Made by a program: the position numbers and the translations under genes
The notes under the pieces: model-generated
Told to the model about the DNA's origin: nothing
What the model saw: the letters and a program-made list of their open reading frames with translations, nothing else
The model's database searches: none
Assembly: GCA_035295745.1 (NCBI GenBank)
Contig: DATGIL010000035.1
Span: forward strand, 1-62,233
DNA from: JAIQFL01 sp035295745
Lineage (GTDB): Bacteria; Acidobacteriota; Terriglobia; Bryobacterales; Bryobacteraceae
Direction of reading: 5' to 3'
DNA: 62,233 nucleotides
Shown: one piece after another, positions 43,906 to 54,200 of the stretch
How the letters are laid out: each line of letters begins with the position of its first letter
Position numbering within the stretch: position 1 is the first letter of the stretch

Positions 43906-44095
43906 CAGCAAGCGATGTCCCGATTATTCACAGCTTCTCACCATCACAACGCCAGCCGTTCCGATAAGAACTTGTGTACCAAGATCTCTGTCTTCGTCAA
44001 CGATTAAAAGATTATCAAACGCCGGTCTCAGATTGTCACTTTCAAAATTAAGATGGCATAGTTCCGTCACCATTCTTTGGCCTACTCATGGAGCG

Positions 44096-44420
44096 TGGAT
44101 AAACTTGCGGGATTCACGGAAGAGGCCCGGAGACTGGCGCTGGGGTCCATGCCGTCTTGCTCCAGCGTCACCTTGAGCAGAATCAGTCCTGCAGTCCGTG
44201 GCGCGAGTTGCTGGCATACCGCTTCGATCCGCGCATCGATGGGTGGCGCAGTATGGGCTCTTCGGTTTCGCGGCTCAAACCCGGAATAAGCGTGAGGATC
44301 GAAGTGAATGTCGCGCGGTATCAACGAAGCATAAGGAGATCATCGAAACTGTCACCTTGCAAAAGCCGCCGCCAATCGCCGCCTTGTACCGGCAGGTGCG
44401 GCGGTTTTCGTAAGAAACCA
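44096..44420 (+). pseudogene. Remnant of a Mu-type transposase N-terminus
   Basis: The + frame from 44198 reads VARVAGIPLRSAHRWVAQYG, then ALYRQVRRF, the pattern of the helix-turn-helix N-terminus of Mu/TnsB-like transposases. The region just upstream, in another frame, reads LQRHLEQNQS, which fits the preceding segment after a frameshift. Nothing of the DDE catalytic core follows. It is a decayed fragment. The rest of 43906-44528 holds no other recognisable feature. Confidence 0.55.
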
Positions 44421-44528
44421 GGGCCATCTTCACCACATCTGTGCCCTTCGAAGGACAATCCCAACCTACAAGGCCCCCCGTGTATGTTGTTTGAGAGTGG
44501 TTCCTGACTTGCTTGGTCCGCAGGGCTT

Positions 44529-45413
44529 ATGGCCAGGTTTACGGCTTGGATCCTCATACTCGCTTCCGCGCACTCCGCTCCTCAGTCTGGGCGTGCGACC
44601 CGCCCGAAATTCGTAGTCGCCTCCATCAAACCATGCAGGGACGGGAACTCCCCTGCGGACAAAAGAGGCGGGGGTGGAGGCCGAGATCTCTCCCCTGGAA
44701 CGTTGCATCTCGATTGCCCGACTGTGATGGACCTCATCAAGGGGGCGTATGTCCTCTTCGCAAACGGTCATGTGAACCCGCGATCGCGTGTCCCGGTAGA
44801 GGGCGGTCCGGCCTGGATCAACTCCGTCCGCTACCAGATCGACGCCAAGGCAAATGGTGCCATAGGCCAGGGAATGATGCGAGGGCCTATGCTTCAGACG
44901 CTTCTCGAAGACCGATTCAAGCTAAAGATCCATCACGAGGCCAGAGAGGTTCCGGCCTATGCGTTGACTGTGGCAAAGGGAGGTCTCAAGCTGCACCCGT
45001 TTCAGGAAGGAAGTTGTATTCCACGCAACTTCACACTTTTCTTCGAGCAGTTTCCGCCGCAACCGTTTCCAGAGTTGCCGCCCGGTCAAAAATACTGCGG
45101 CGGCGGTGCAACTGAGAAGGGAGCGAACGTGACGTTGGAAGCGATCGGGATGAGTATCGACGACTTTATCAAATACTCGCTTCCCGAACTCGACCGCGCC
45201 GTGGTCAACAAGACCGGGATCACAGGGCTGTTTGACTTCCATCTGGAGTATGCGCCCGACGAACCCACTGGTGCCGGAGCAACTCCGGCAGAAGTTGCGG
45301 GTCCATCGATTTTTACCGCGCTCGAGCGACAGCTCGGATTAAAGCCCGAATTGACCAGGGCCCCCGGCGATTTCTTCGTCATCGATCACGTGGAGAGGCC
45401 GTCCGCGAACTGA
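44529..45413 (+). CDS. TIGR03435-family soil-associated protein
   Basis: A 294-residue exported protein. A short hydrophobic start (MARFTAWILILASAHSA) is followed by the family features KFVVASIKP, LQTLLEDRFKLKIHHEAREV, PAYALTVAKGGLKL, DRAVVNKTGITGLFDFHLEY, and the end LERQLGLKPELTRAP with VIDHVERPS. This family is greatly expanded in Solibacter-like genomes and often sits near signalling genes; its function is unknown. It lies downstream of the transposase remnant. No strong ribosome site is seen. Confidence 0.9.
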   Translation: MARFTAWILILASAHSAPQSGRATRPKFVVASIKPCRDGNSPADKRGGGGGRDLSPGTLHLDCPTVMDLIKGAYVLFANGHVNPRSRVPVEGGPAWINSVRYQIDAKANGAIGQGMMRGPMLQTLLEDRFKLKIHHEAREVPAYALTVAKGGLKLHPFQEGSCIPRNFTLFFEQFPPQPFPELPPGQKYCGGGATEKGANVTLEAIGMSIDDFIKYSLPELDRAVVNKTGITGLFDFHLEYAPDEPTGAGATPAEVAGPSIFTALERQLGLKPELTRAPGDFFVIDHVERPSAN

Positions 45414-45680
45414 ATCGCGGAACAGCGTAGGCCGGTTTTCGATTCTTCCACACGTCGTAAAAGCGGCACCCGAAAGTTGAGTGCACGGGTTCAGCCCGCT
45501 TTAGCCTGCCCGATCACCGGGTCTCGCGGGCCGCCCCTCGCCAAAGCCGAAAGATTCTCGCCCCTGATCCCAGTGACGCTCCATCCCAAATTAAATTCCC
45601 TACCCCCTCAATCACTTCCAGACTTGCGCCCCCGAAACTCCAGATGCGCTCTGTTACACATGAGCCTTCAGGAGCCTCCC

Positions 45681-46925
45681 ATGTCCAAACCCAACTCCCT
45701 TGCCCCACTCTTCGCCATCGCCGAGCGCGCTCACTGCCACTTCACCGATTCCGATGGCCAGGCCTTCGCCAAATTCCCCGCTGGCTCCGGCTTCACCATC
45801 CTCCCCGTCCGCTCCCCCGAGTATCGTGATTGGTTCTTCGCCTCCTACTATGGTGACCACAGCACCATCCCCTCCGCCCCAGCCTTCCGCGCTCTCCTCC
45901 TCCACCTCGAAGCCCAGGCCGATGCCGATATCAACCGCCGCCGCTTCTCCGTCTACCGCCGTGTCGGCGCCCGCGGGCCCAATCCCATCCCTAATCAAAT
46001 CCTCCTCGATCTCGCCAACCCCCGTGGCGAATTCGTCGAGATCTCCCCTTCGGGCTGGTGCACCACCACCGCGATGAACGTCAACTTCGAGACCTGCCGC
46101 GCCGTTGAACCGCTTCCCGCTCCCCAACGCGCCCCGCAAGACGGCCCGCAAAACGCGCTCGACCTTCTTCCCAGCCTCCTCAACTTCGCCACCCGCGCCG
46201 ACTGGCTCCGCTGCCTCGTCTGGATCCTCTCCGCACTTCGCCCGCCCTCCGTGCCCTGTCCCATCCTGCTCCTCCAGGGCCCGCCCTCCTCCGGCAAATC
46301 GCTCGCCGCGCGCATCCTCCGCTACCTCATCGACCCTGCCGCCCTCACACCAATCCCCTCTTCCGTCCGGCAACTCCACACCTTCGCCAATCAGAATTGG
46401 ATCCTCGCCTTCGACCACGTCTCGCGACTCTCGCCGCCCCTCTGCGACGCACTCTGCCGGCTCTCCACCGGCGCAGGCATTGCCCTGCCCTCTTCCACCG
46501 AGAGCGCCACCCAGCCCATTCTGCAATGCTGCCGGCGCCCCATCGTTCTGACCGTAACCAGCCGCTTCACCTGTCCCGAGGACCTGGCCGAGCGGTCCCT
46601 CGCCGTCAACCTCTCCCCGCTACCGCCCGACCGTCGCCGTCCCGAGCTGGATTTCCAGACCGCGTTCCTGGCCGCGCGCCCCCAAATCCTGGCCACCCTC
46701 TGCGACGCCCTCAGCACCGCGCTCCGCAGCCTCCCCACCCTTTCCCCCATCACCGGTCCCCACCCCGATGCCCTCGCGTGGGCGATAGCCGCCGCCCCTT
46801 CGCTAAATTGCACAGAATCCGAACTCCGCGAATCGCTCCTGTCCCCCACGAGTCCAGTCCCCGGCCCCAGCGAGCGTAGCGAGCCTCTTCCCCAACCCCC
46901 AACCCCTAACCCCCCGGCCCCGTGA
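45681..46925 (+). CDS. P-loop ATPase-like protein of unknown role
   Basis: A 414-residue protein with ATG 45681 preceded by CAGGAG; longer in-frame starts upstream look non-coding. The first ~140 residues form an unrecognised domain. A P-loop (LLLQGPPSSGKS near residue 200) and a Walker-B-like FDHVSRLS suggest an AAA or primase/helicase-type ATPase resembling D5-like proteins. No phage or plasmid genes are adjacent. The last ~25 residues (PGPSERSEPLPQPPTPNPP) are encoded by the C-rich dispersed repeat, so the end of the gene appears to have grown into repeat sequence. Confidence 0.6.
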   Translation: MSKPNSLAPLFAIAERAHCHFTDSDGQAFAKFPAGSGFTILPVRSPEYRDWFFASYYGDHSTIPSAPAFRALLLHLEAQADADINRRRFSVYRRVGARGPNPIPNQILLDLANPRGEFVEISPSGWCTTTAMNVNFETCRAVEPLPAPQRAPQDGPQNALDLLPSLLNFATRADWLRCLVWILSALRPPSVPCPILLLQGPPSSGKSLAARILRYLIDPAALTPIPSSVRQLHTFANQNWILAFDHVSRLSPPLCDALCRLSTGAGIALPSSTESATQPILQCCRRPIVLTVTSRFTCPEDLAERSLAVNLSPLPPDRRRPELDFQTAFLAARPQILATLCDALSTALRSLPTLSPITGPHPDALAWAIAAAPSLNCTESELRESLLSPTSPVPGPSERSEPLPQPPTPNPPAP

Positions 46926-46998
46926 GCGAAGCGAACCTCTTCCCCAACCCCGCGAGCGAAGCGAGCCTACCCCCCGGCCCCGTGAGCGGAGCGAGCCA
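46869..46998. repeat. GAGCG(A/T)AGCGAG motifs with C-rich tracts
   Basis: Four copies of GAGCGNAGCGA (near 46870, 46924, 46952, 46985), joined by CCCCAACCCC and CCCCCGGCCCCG spacers, form a loose array. It encodes the tail of the ATPase on one strand and of the M48 peptidase on the other. A single related copy lies at 35651-35664. Confidence 0.7.
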
Positions 46999-47773
46999 GC
47001 CCCCGCAGCCGCCGCGCGCGTTCCGCACTCGGCGGGTGCGACCGGAAGTACGACGCCAGCGCCTCCCCCAGAGAGTGTGCCAATTCTCCCGCCGGGGTCG
47101 TCGCGGGCGATCCAGCGGACTCGTGCATCTCCTTTTGCATCCGCTCGAACAGCACAGGACCTGCCGCCGGATTGTAACCGCCCGCGATCGCCAGGCGCAT
47201 TCCTTCGGCGTCCGCATCCAGCTCCTGGTCGGACGAGTACGGCATCGCCGCCAGCCGATGAAACAGTTCGACCAAGGAGCCCAGTCGGTATTGGTATTGG
47301 TAATGTTCCACGCAGTGCCTCAGATCGACGTGCGACATCTCGTGTCCCACAACTTCGGCGAGTTCGTCGTCGGACTGAACGAATGCGAGCATGCCGTCGG
47401 TCACCAGCACCTGGCCGCCGGGCAAGGCAAACGCATTGATCATCCCGGCTTGGACCACGTGAAAGTGATATTGAATGTCGGTGCGGTGAACGTGCGGCAG
47501 CATGGGCTGCGCGATCCGCTCCACGCGCGCGGCGGCTACCGGATCCTCGGGCCAGGACACCGAATTCAGAACATTGGCGCCCAGTTGCATCTCTTCGGCA
47601 GCGGAAAGGCGAGTGAGCCGGAGGCCCGGCTGGTCGATATCGCGGATGGTGTCCGACCACAACTGGCGGAGCGAGGCGAGGCTGACCTCCCCTCGCCGCG
47701 AGCCGAGCGACGCTACTACCGTGGCGGCGATCAGCATGAGCAAGACGAGCACGAATAGCAGGCGCCGCTTCAT
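46967..47773 (-). CDS. M48-family zinc metallopeptidase
   Basis: A 268-residue peptidase with one N-terminal span (LLFVLVLLMLIAATVVASL), so exported or anchored. The catalytic motif is VVGHEMSHVDLRH, and the third ligand Glu is in QELDADAEGMRLA. FALPGGQVLVTDGML is also typical of BepA/LoiP-like enzymes, which act in envelope protein quality control. The ATG overlaps the stop of the DUF2339 gene by four bases, so the two form an operon. The last residues run into the dispersed repeat. Confidence 0.9.
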   Translation of the reverse strand: MKRRLLFVLVLLMLIAATVVASLGSRRGEVSLASLRQLWSDTIRDIDQPGLRLTRLSAAEEMQLGANVLNSVSWPEDPVAAARVERIAQPMLPHVHRTDIQYHFHVVQAGMINAFALPGGQVLVTDGMLAFVQSDDELAEVVGHEMSHVDLRHCVEHYQYQYRLGSLVELFHRLAAMPYSSDQELDADAEGMRLAIAGGYNPAAGPVLFERMQKEMHESAGSPATTPAGELAHSLGEALASYFRSHPPSAERARRLRGLARSAHGAGG

Positions 47774-50700
47774 GCCGCCTCGGGATGGGTGTCAGGACGC
47801 CCGGCAGGGCCGAGCAGGACTTCGCGGAATCGCGTGTAGACCCAGGAGACGCCGACCAGGATCAGGCCAAGCACGATAAACGAGAGGATGCGCGGCAGTG
47901 TATCCAGGTGGCGCAAGTCCCACAGGAAGAGCTTGAGGATGCACACCATCAGCAAGCCCATTCCGGAGAGCCGCAGCACGCGGTCGTGCAGAGGAAAGCC
48001 TGCGCACAGCAGCGCGATGCCTTCGACGCCCCAGGCTACCGTCAGCAGGCTTCCGGAGACCCGGTCATAGAGCAAGACTGCGAGCAGCAAAGAAGCCAGC
48101 ACGGAGAAGTAGAGGCGCGGGTGGCCGTCGAGATCGCTCAGGAGTTGCGCGGCGTAGAGGCACGCAATCACAGTGGATCCGATGAAGACAGGTCCGGCGA
48201 ATCCGGCGAACATATCGGGCGAGTAGAAATAGGCGGCCCAGCAGCGGCCGAAGGCCATCGCAGCGAGTGCATAGCTCTGCCACGAAAGGTCGCGGATGCG
48301 CAGGCGGCGGCCGGCGTAAAGCAGGGCAACCATCAACACGGCCCATCCGGAGGTCGTGAGAACGCGGCCCATTTCGAAACGCGCCAGCACGGCCGCCAGA
48401 GTGGCTGCGGTGTACAGGTAGAAGCGTTGTTTGGTGTGCGACCAGAGGAAGTAATGCGAGAGCAGAACGGGCACTACGGTGAGGGCAGTCATGAGATGCT
48501 GCTCCTCATCGAAGTTGCCGAAGAAGAGACGGGCGAATGCCGCGATGCTGACCAGATGGCATTCGAGCGTGAGCGTGGGCAGGTCGAACTCCATGAGGAC
48601 GAGCGCGACGGCGGCCCATGCGGGTCCCACGGCGACCGGCGGAAGCAGCGCCCACAGTCCGGTGAGCAGGAATCCGGTGGCGATGAAGGTGGCGATATCG
48701 AGAACTCGTCCGCCTTCCTCCTTGCGGGCGCGGGCGGCAATGGCGTAGGCGAGGAGCGCGGCCGCGGCGGGCGCAAAGCGCGGTCCCCACGGACCCGCAT
48801 TGCTGATCGGCACCAGATTGCTGTAGACCACCAGGCCGGCTCCCAGCACAGCCAGGGCGTAGGACTGGCGGCGGAAATCCTCCGGCCAGCCGCGCATCCC
48901 GAGTTCGAGCAGAATCACCGCGAGAGCCATCCATCCCAGTCCGAGGTACTGCAAAGGAACGAAGTGCCAGACGACGCCCGCTGCCAGGCAAGTGGCGAAC
49001 AGGGAGCCCATGCCGCGGAGCGCGTCGGCTTCACCCGCGGAGAAGCGGTCTTCCTTGGAGCGCAGTGCGCAGAGGGTAGCCGCATAAGCGATTGCGGCGC
49101 CGATCCCCATGGAGAGCGGCGGTTCCGGCCAGCCGAACGCCATTCCGGCGGGCCCCAGGGCCGCCAGGCAGTAGGCTTGAATGCGGAAGTCCACCTGGCG
49201 CCAGCGCCAGCCGACGAGGAAGGGACCCGCCGCGAGCACCATCCAGGCCAGTCCGCGATCGTGATGCGGAGCGTCGAATCCGGCGATCAGGGCCATCATC
49301 GCCGCAGCGGCGTATCCGTAATAGATGTCTGCCGAGCGGATCGCACGATTGGCATAGAAGACCACCACGTTGGCAATGGCGACGGGGGTCCAGGCACGTG
49401 GCGTTTGATCGGGGAGTGTTCTTACGATCAGGTGTCCCAGTTCGATGGTGAAGAGTCCGGTAGCAAGGTTGCGCAGATAGGGCGCATTCAGGCGGACGCC
49501 GGCCAGATAGAAGAGCTCGGCTTCGATGAGAAGGGCCACCGCGACCCACTGATAGTCGAGCTTGAGAAAGATGGCTGCGGCGGCAAGGGCGGCCGTCAGG
49601 GTGATGGGCGGACGCCAGAGGTCGGAGCGTGCGCGCAGGATCGCTCCGGCGAGATATGCGATGGAAACGGCCGCCAGCAGTTCCCAGATTTGGTGAGGCG
49701 CGCGGCTCAGCCATGCCGCGATCGAGAGGGTGAGGAATCCGAGTGCATTCGCGGGCAACATCGCGCGATGCGGCCGGAGCAGATCGAACGCCTCGAACAT
49801 CAACCAATAAGTGGCGAAAAGTGCCTGGACTTGCCAAAGCGGCGCGCCATTATCGCCGCGAGTGGCGCAGATGACGTAAGTAGCGGCGAGCCCGAAGAGC
49901 GCGAAATTCTTCCAGTCGAAACGCTGGGAGACGTACAGGAGCGACGCGGACAGCGGAATGACGGCGAGGACGGAGAGCGGCGTGACCTGGGTAATGCCGA
50001 GGGTGCCGAAGGCAATGAAGTAAGCGAGTCCGGTGATGGTTTGCGAGCGGTACTTGAGCGAGTGGACGATCATGCCCGTCGCCACAGCGAGGAGCAGGAT
50101 GGCCCCGAGCAGCGGACTGTGGATGACACGGGCGGCGTCGATGGACTGCATCGCGTAGACGGTGAAGTAGAGGGCAGCCCAGCCGCCGCCGAGGAGTCCT
50201 TGGGCAAAGGTGCGATATTTCTCGCGCTTCTCGAACACTGCGCCGGAGATGAGCATGCCCAAGCTGACGGCGAGGCTCATGAGCACGCGGCCCAGCGGTC
50301 CGGTTTGGGTGAAGGCGTACCCCAGAAAGAGGGTAAGTCCGATGACGGTGAGCAGAACGCCGGCCTTGTTGACGAGATTGCCCCCTACAAAAGCTTCCCA
50401 ATCCGCAGAAGAGCGCCGGGGAGCAGGCGCCGGCGATGCGAAGGGGCCCGGGGGCGGCAAAACAGGGGCCGGGGGCCGGGGGCCAGGGGCCGGAGCCTCC
50501 GCCGCGGGAGACGGTGGCGGAGCAGTAGGTTGGGGCGACGCCGATGCCAAGACTGGTGCTGGCAAGACCGGGGCTTCCGCAGCCGGAGACGGTGGCGGAG
50601 CAGTAGGTTGGGGCGGCGCAGATGCCAAGACTGGTGCCGGCAAGACCGGGGCTTCCGCAGCCGGAGACGGCGGCGGAGCCGTGTGGGTGGGCGGCGCCGA

Positions 50701-51189
50701 GACGGATGCCGCGGGTTGCAGCACGGGAACGAGAGGTTCGGTATGCGGAATCGGTGGAACGACAACTGGTGGTGGAGGCACAGTCCAGGGCCCCTGCGTG
50801 GGTCGTTCGACCTTCGGCGGCGGAGCCACCGTACCGGGCCCGGCCACAGGTGGCGGAGGCACAAGCCCCGGCCCCTGGCCCCCGGCCCCTGGCCCCTGTG
50901 TTGGGGCCGTTGGTCCGTGCGTTTCGGCACCCAACCCCCAGCCCCCAACCCCCAACCCCTGTGTTGCGGCCGCTGGGCCGTGCGTTTCGGTCCCCAACCC
51001 CCAGCCCCCAACCCCCAACCCCTGTGTTGGGGCTCCCAACCCTTGTGTTTGCGGCGTTCGCGCTTGGGATTGAGCTACCAGGCGGGAGAGGGCGTCGATG
51101 CGAGCGCCCATCTCGTCGAGACGCTGGCGCACGTAGACCCAGCGGATAACGGCACCTACGAGGACAACGATTAATAGAAAAGTTTCCAT
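47770..51189 (-). CDS. DUF2339 polytopic membrane protein with repeat-rich linker
   Basis: An 1139-residue protein. One N-terminal span and a short coiled coil (RQRLDEMGARIDALSRLVAQ) lead into a ~210-residue low-complexity linker. The linker starts with Gly-rich repeats near TQGLGVGGWGLG, then has three copies of a 26-residue Pro/Ala unit (APPPSPAAEAPVLPAPVLAS). From about residue 265 (DWEAFVGGNLVNKAGVLLTV) the DUF2339 domain spans the membrane more than twenty times. The function of the family is unknown. The long antisense frame opposite it is a GC artefact. It overlaps the M48 gene. Confidence 0.88.
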   Translation of the reverse strand: METFLLIVVLVGAVIRWVYVRQRLDEMGARIDALSRLVAQSQARTPQTQGLGAPTQGLGVGGWGLGTETHGPAAATQGLGVGGWGLGAETHGPTAPTQGPGAGGQGPGLVPPPPVAGPGTVAPPPKVERPTQGPWTVPPPPVVVPPIPHTEPLVPVLQPAASVSAPPTHTAPPPSPAAEAPVLPAPVLASAPPQPTAPPPSPAAEAPVLPAPVLASASPQPTAPPPSPAAEAPAPGPRPPAPVLPPPGPFASPAPAPRRSSADWEAFVGGNLVNKAGVLLTVIGLTLFLGYAFTQTGPLGRVLMSLAVSLGMLISGAVFEKREKYRTFAQGLLGGGWAALYFTVYAMQSIDAARVIHSPLLGAILLLAVATGMIVHSLKYRSQTITGLAYFIAFGTLGITQVTPLSVLAVIPLSASLLYVSQRFDWKNFALFGLAATYVICATRGDNGAPLWQVQALFATYWLMFEAFDLLRPHRAMLPANALGFLTLSIAAWLSRAPHQIWELLAAVSIAYLAGAILRARSDLWRPPITLTAALAAAAIFLKLDYQWVAVALLIEAELFYLAGVRLNAPYLRNLATGLFTIELGHLIVRTLPDQTPRAWTPVAIANVVVFYANRAIRSADIYYGYAAAAMMALIAGFDAPHHDRGLAWMVLAAGPFLVGWRWRQVDFRIQAYCLAALGPAGMAFGWPEPPLSMGIGAAIAYAATLCALRSKEDRFSAGEADALRGMGSLFATCLAAGVVWHFVPLQYLGLGWMALAVILLELGMRGWPEDFRRQSYALAVLGAGLVVYSNLVPISNAGPWGPRFAPAAAALLAYAIAARARKEEGGRVLDIATFIATGFLLTGLWALLPPVAVGPAWAAVALVLMEFDLPTLTLECHLVSIAAFARLFFGNFDEEQHLMTALTVVPVLLSHYFLWSHTKQRFYLYTAATLAAVLARFEMGRVLTTSGWAVLMVALLYAGRRLRIRDLSWQSYALAAMAFGRCWAAYFYSPDMFAGFAGPVFIGSTVIACLYAAQLLSDLDGHPRLYFSVLASLLLAVLLYDRVSGSLLTVAWGVEGIALLCAGFPLHDRVLRLSGMGLLMVCILKLFLWDLRHLDTLPRILSFIVLGLILVGVSWVYTRFREVLLGPAGRPDTHPEAA
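50448..51050. repeat. In-frame repeats in the DUF2339 gene
   Basis: Between about 50925 and 51050 C-rich units (CCCCCAACCCCTGTGTTG and variants) recur and encode the Gly-rich segment. Between about 50450 and 50700, 78-nt units recur nearly exactly (GGAGACGGTGGCGGAGCAGT), encoding the 26-residue Pro/Ala repeats. Both keep the reading frame. Confidence 0.75.
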
Positions 51190-51208
51190 ATAGGACTCCA
51201 GGAGCCCC

Positions 51209-54200
51209 TTACGATCTTGCGGCCTGCGCCAACTGTTGTTGCGCGAGTGCCTTCACACCGCGCAAATCGAGCTTGCCGGTGCCCAAGAGAGGTAATGCTT
51301 CCACCTGATATAGATTCTCGCGCTTGGGAATCCACAGTTTGGGCAGGTCGGTGTCCGACAAGCGCTGCCAGAGTTCGGACGGAGGAACCTCGGAGGCGGT
51401 GTATAGGCCGACCAGGCGCTCGCCGCGGTCTTCGTCGGGTACCGCGGTAACGGCGCAGGGCGTGTCGCCGAGCACTTTGCCCAACGCCTCTTCGATGCGG
51501 ATGTGCGGCACCATCTCACCGGCAATTTTGCTGAAGCGCGAGAGACGGTCGGTGATGCGAAGGAAGCCGGTGTCGTCAAGCAGGGCGATGTCGCCGGTGA
51601 TGTACCAGCCATCGTGGAATGCCTCGGCTGTGCGCTCGGGCTGATTGAGGTAGCCGAGCATGCGATTGGAGCCTTTCACCAGGAGCAGTCCTTCCTGATT
51701 GGGGGGAAGCACCTCGTAGGTGACGGGGTCGACAATTTTGGCCGCGACGCCAGGGAGTGGGTGGCCGACGGTGCCCGGCTTGGTGCCGGTCTGGCTGTCC
51801 TTGGCATGTACGTAGTTGGGAGCGTTTACGGCAACCACCGGAGCCATCTCCGTGCAGCCGTAGCCCTCGAGCAGGTCTTTGCCGAATTTCTCATGGAAGG
51901 CCGCGCCCACGGCGTCGCGGAGCTTCTCTGCGCCGACCAGGACGAAGCGCAGGCTGGCAAACTGCTCCGGCGTGATCTTGCGGGTGTAGGTAGTGCAGAA
52001 CGTCGGGGTCGAGAGCAGGAGCGTGGCTTGGTATTTGGCGACAAGTTCGCCGATGGCTTTGGCATCGGTGGGATTGGGATGGTAGACGACGCCGCACCCG
52101 GAGATCAGCGGGAACCAGATGGTGACGGTGAAGCCGAAAGAGTGGAAGAACGGCAGGACGCCGGCGATTCGGTCGGTGTCATCCACCCAGAAGACCTGGG
52201 CGATCGCTTCGATATTCGCGATGACGTTGTAGTGGGACAGCATGACGCCCTTCGGAACGCCGGTGCTGCCGCTGGAGAAAATCAGGGTGGCGAGCGAGTC
52301 GGCTGGGACGCCATTACCGCGGCCGGAGTGGCTCAGCCAGCGGACAGGCAGGAATCGCGCCGCAAGCAGGGCGCGGAACTGATCGAATTTCGAAGCGCGC
52401 GCCAGGATGTCTTCGACGAACACCTCGTTGCCGCTGGCTTCGATCTTCGCCTTAGCGAGAAAGATTTTGGAGGTGATGACGATGCGGATGTGGCACTGGT
52501 CGATGGCGGAGGCCATGGACTCTCTACCGGCAGTGAAGTTGAGGTTGACCGGGACGCAACCGGCGATGGTCGCGCCAACGTTGACCAGGGCTCCAGCGAC
52601 CGCGGGGGGCAGGAGTACGCCGACCATTTCGCCTTTCGTCGTGTGACGGCGCATCCAATGGGAGACTAGCACGCTGCCCGTGAGCATGCGACCGTAGGTG
52701 AGTTCGCGGCCGGTGGAATCGGCCATGGCGAAGTGCCTCCAGTTGCGGCGGGCGTTGTGGATCACGCGGTGATCCAACAGGTCGCCGGAAGTTTTGCGAT
52801 GGGCTACTGCGTCGCTGGCAAGTTCCTGTATGGCCTGGCGGACCTGATAGGCCGGAGTGGTGGACGGCAACGGTTTTCCAAACGATACGGTGACAGGGTA
52901 CGGGAGGCGCTTGGGCCACTTCCAGAAGAATTTGCCGCGTTCGAAGCTGAAGATGCTGCCCCAGAGGCGGTCGATCTGGACGGGGATGATGGGGACGTCC
53001 ATGTCTTCGACGATTTTCTCGAGGCCGCGTTTGAAGGGCAGCATGTTGCCGGTATGGGTGATTGCTCCTTCGGCGAAGATGCAGACCACATGGCCGTCTT
53101 CCATGGCCTTGCGCGCGGTGCGAATGGATTCGACGACGTCGCGGCGGCTGCCCGGCATGACGGGGATGGAGTTGGTGTTGCGGAAGAACCAGTTCAGCGC
53201 CTTCATCTCGTAGATCGGCCGCCATACCATGAAGCGGATAAAACGCTGCACGCAGCCGCCGATCATGAAGCCGTCGATGTAGGACATGTGGTTCGAGACC
53301 AGCAGGGCCGGGCCGCGGAATGGTACGTTTTCGCTGCCCACAATGCGGATGCGGAAGATGGTGTGGGTGAGGAGCCACAGCGCGAAGCGGATGAAGTAAT
53401 CGGGAACGACGGTGAGAATGTAGGCGGTGACCAGGAGTGTGGCGATCCCGCCGCCCAGCACGATCGTGCCGGCGCTGACGCCGCGAATATCGTGCAGCGC
53501 CCAAAAGAGCGCGGAGGCGGCCAGCATACCGATCGTCTGGTAGAAGTTGTTGGTGGCGACCACGCGTCCTTTTTCCTGGTCGTCGCTGCGCTGTTGCATA
53601 TAGGCGTAGAGCGGGACGATGAAGAGGCCGCTGCTGATTCCCAAAAGGATGAGGGCGCTCACGGCGGCGGGATACGACCCTTTCACCGCCCACAGCACGA
53701 CGGCGAAGACGCCCATGAAGATCGAGCCGAGCGGAACGAGGCCTAATTCGACTTTGTCGCCGGAAAGTCGCCCGGCGAGCATATTGCCCACGCCGATTCC
53801 GACCGATAGAAAAGGTAGAAGGAGACCGGAGCGCAGTTCGCTGGAGTGCATGACGTCCTTGCCGAAGAGCAGGAGGTCGGTTTTGAGCAGCGCGCCCAGC
53901 GACCAGAAGAAGGCAACGCCAAGGACGGCGAGCCACAACGGGCGATCGTGGAGCAGGTGACGGGTTCCTTCGACGACTTCCGAATAGGGATTGAGGCGGA
54001 ATTTCTGGGTGGCGCCGGAAGGCGGGACGCGGGTGATGCGCAGGCTGGTGAGGAAACCGATGATCGCGACGGCCATCGGGATGAGCGCCATTTTCGTCGC
54101 TTCGCCTTTCCACGAAGTGAAGACGAAGACGCCGGCGGCGCTGCCCAGGATGATTCCGACGAGCGTGGTCATTTCCAGGATCGCGTTGCCGCGGGAGAGA

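Noticed and set aside
47785..51174. A 1129-residue open frame antisense to the DUF2339 gene
   Set aside because: Its translation is rich in Glu, Gly, Arg and His with no fold pattern. The opposite strand has a clear polytopic membrane protein and correct coupling to the M48 gene. It is a GC-content artefact.
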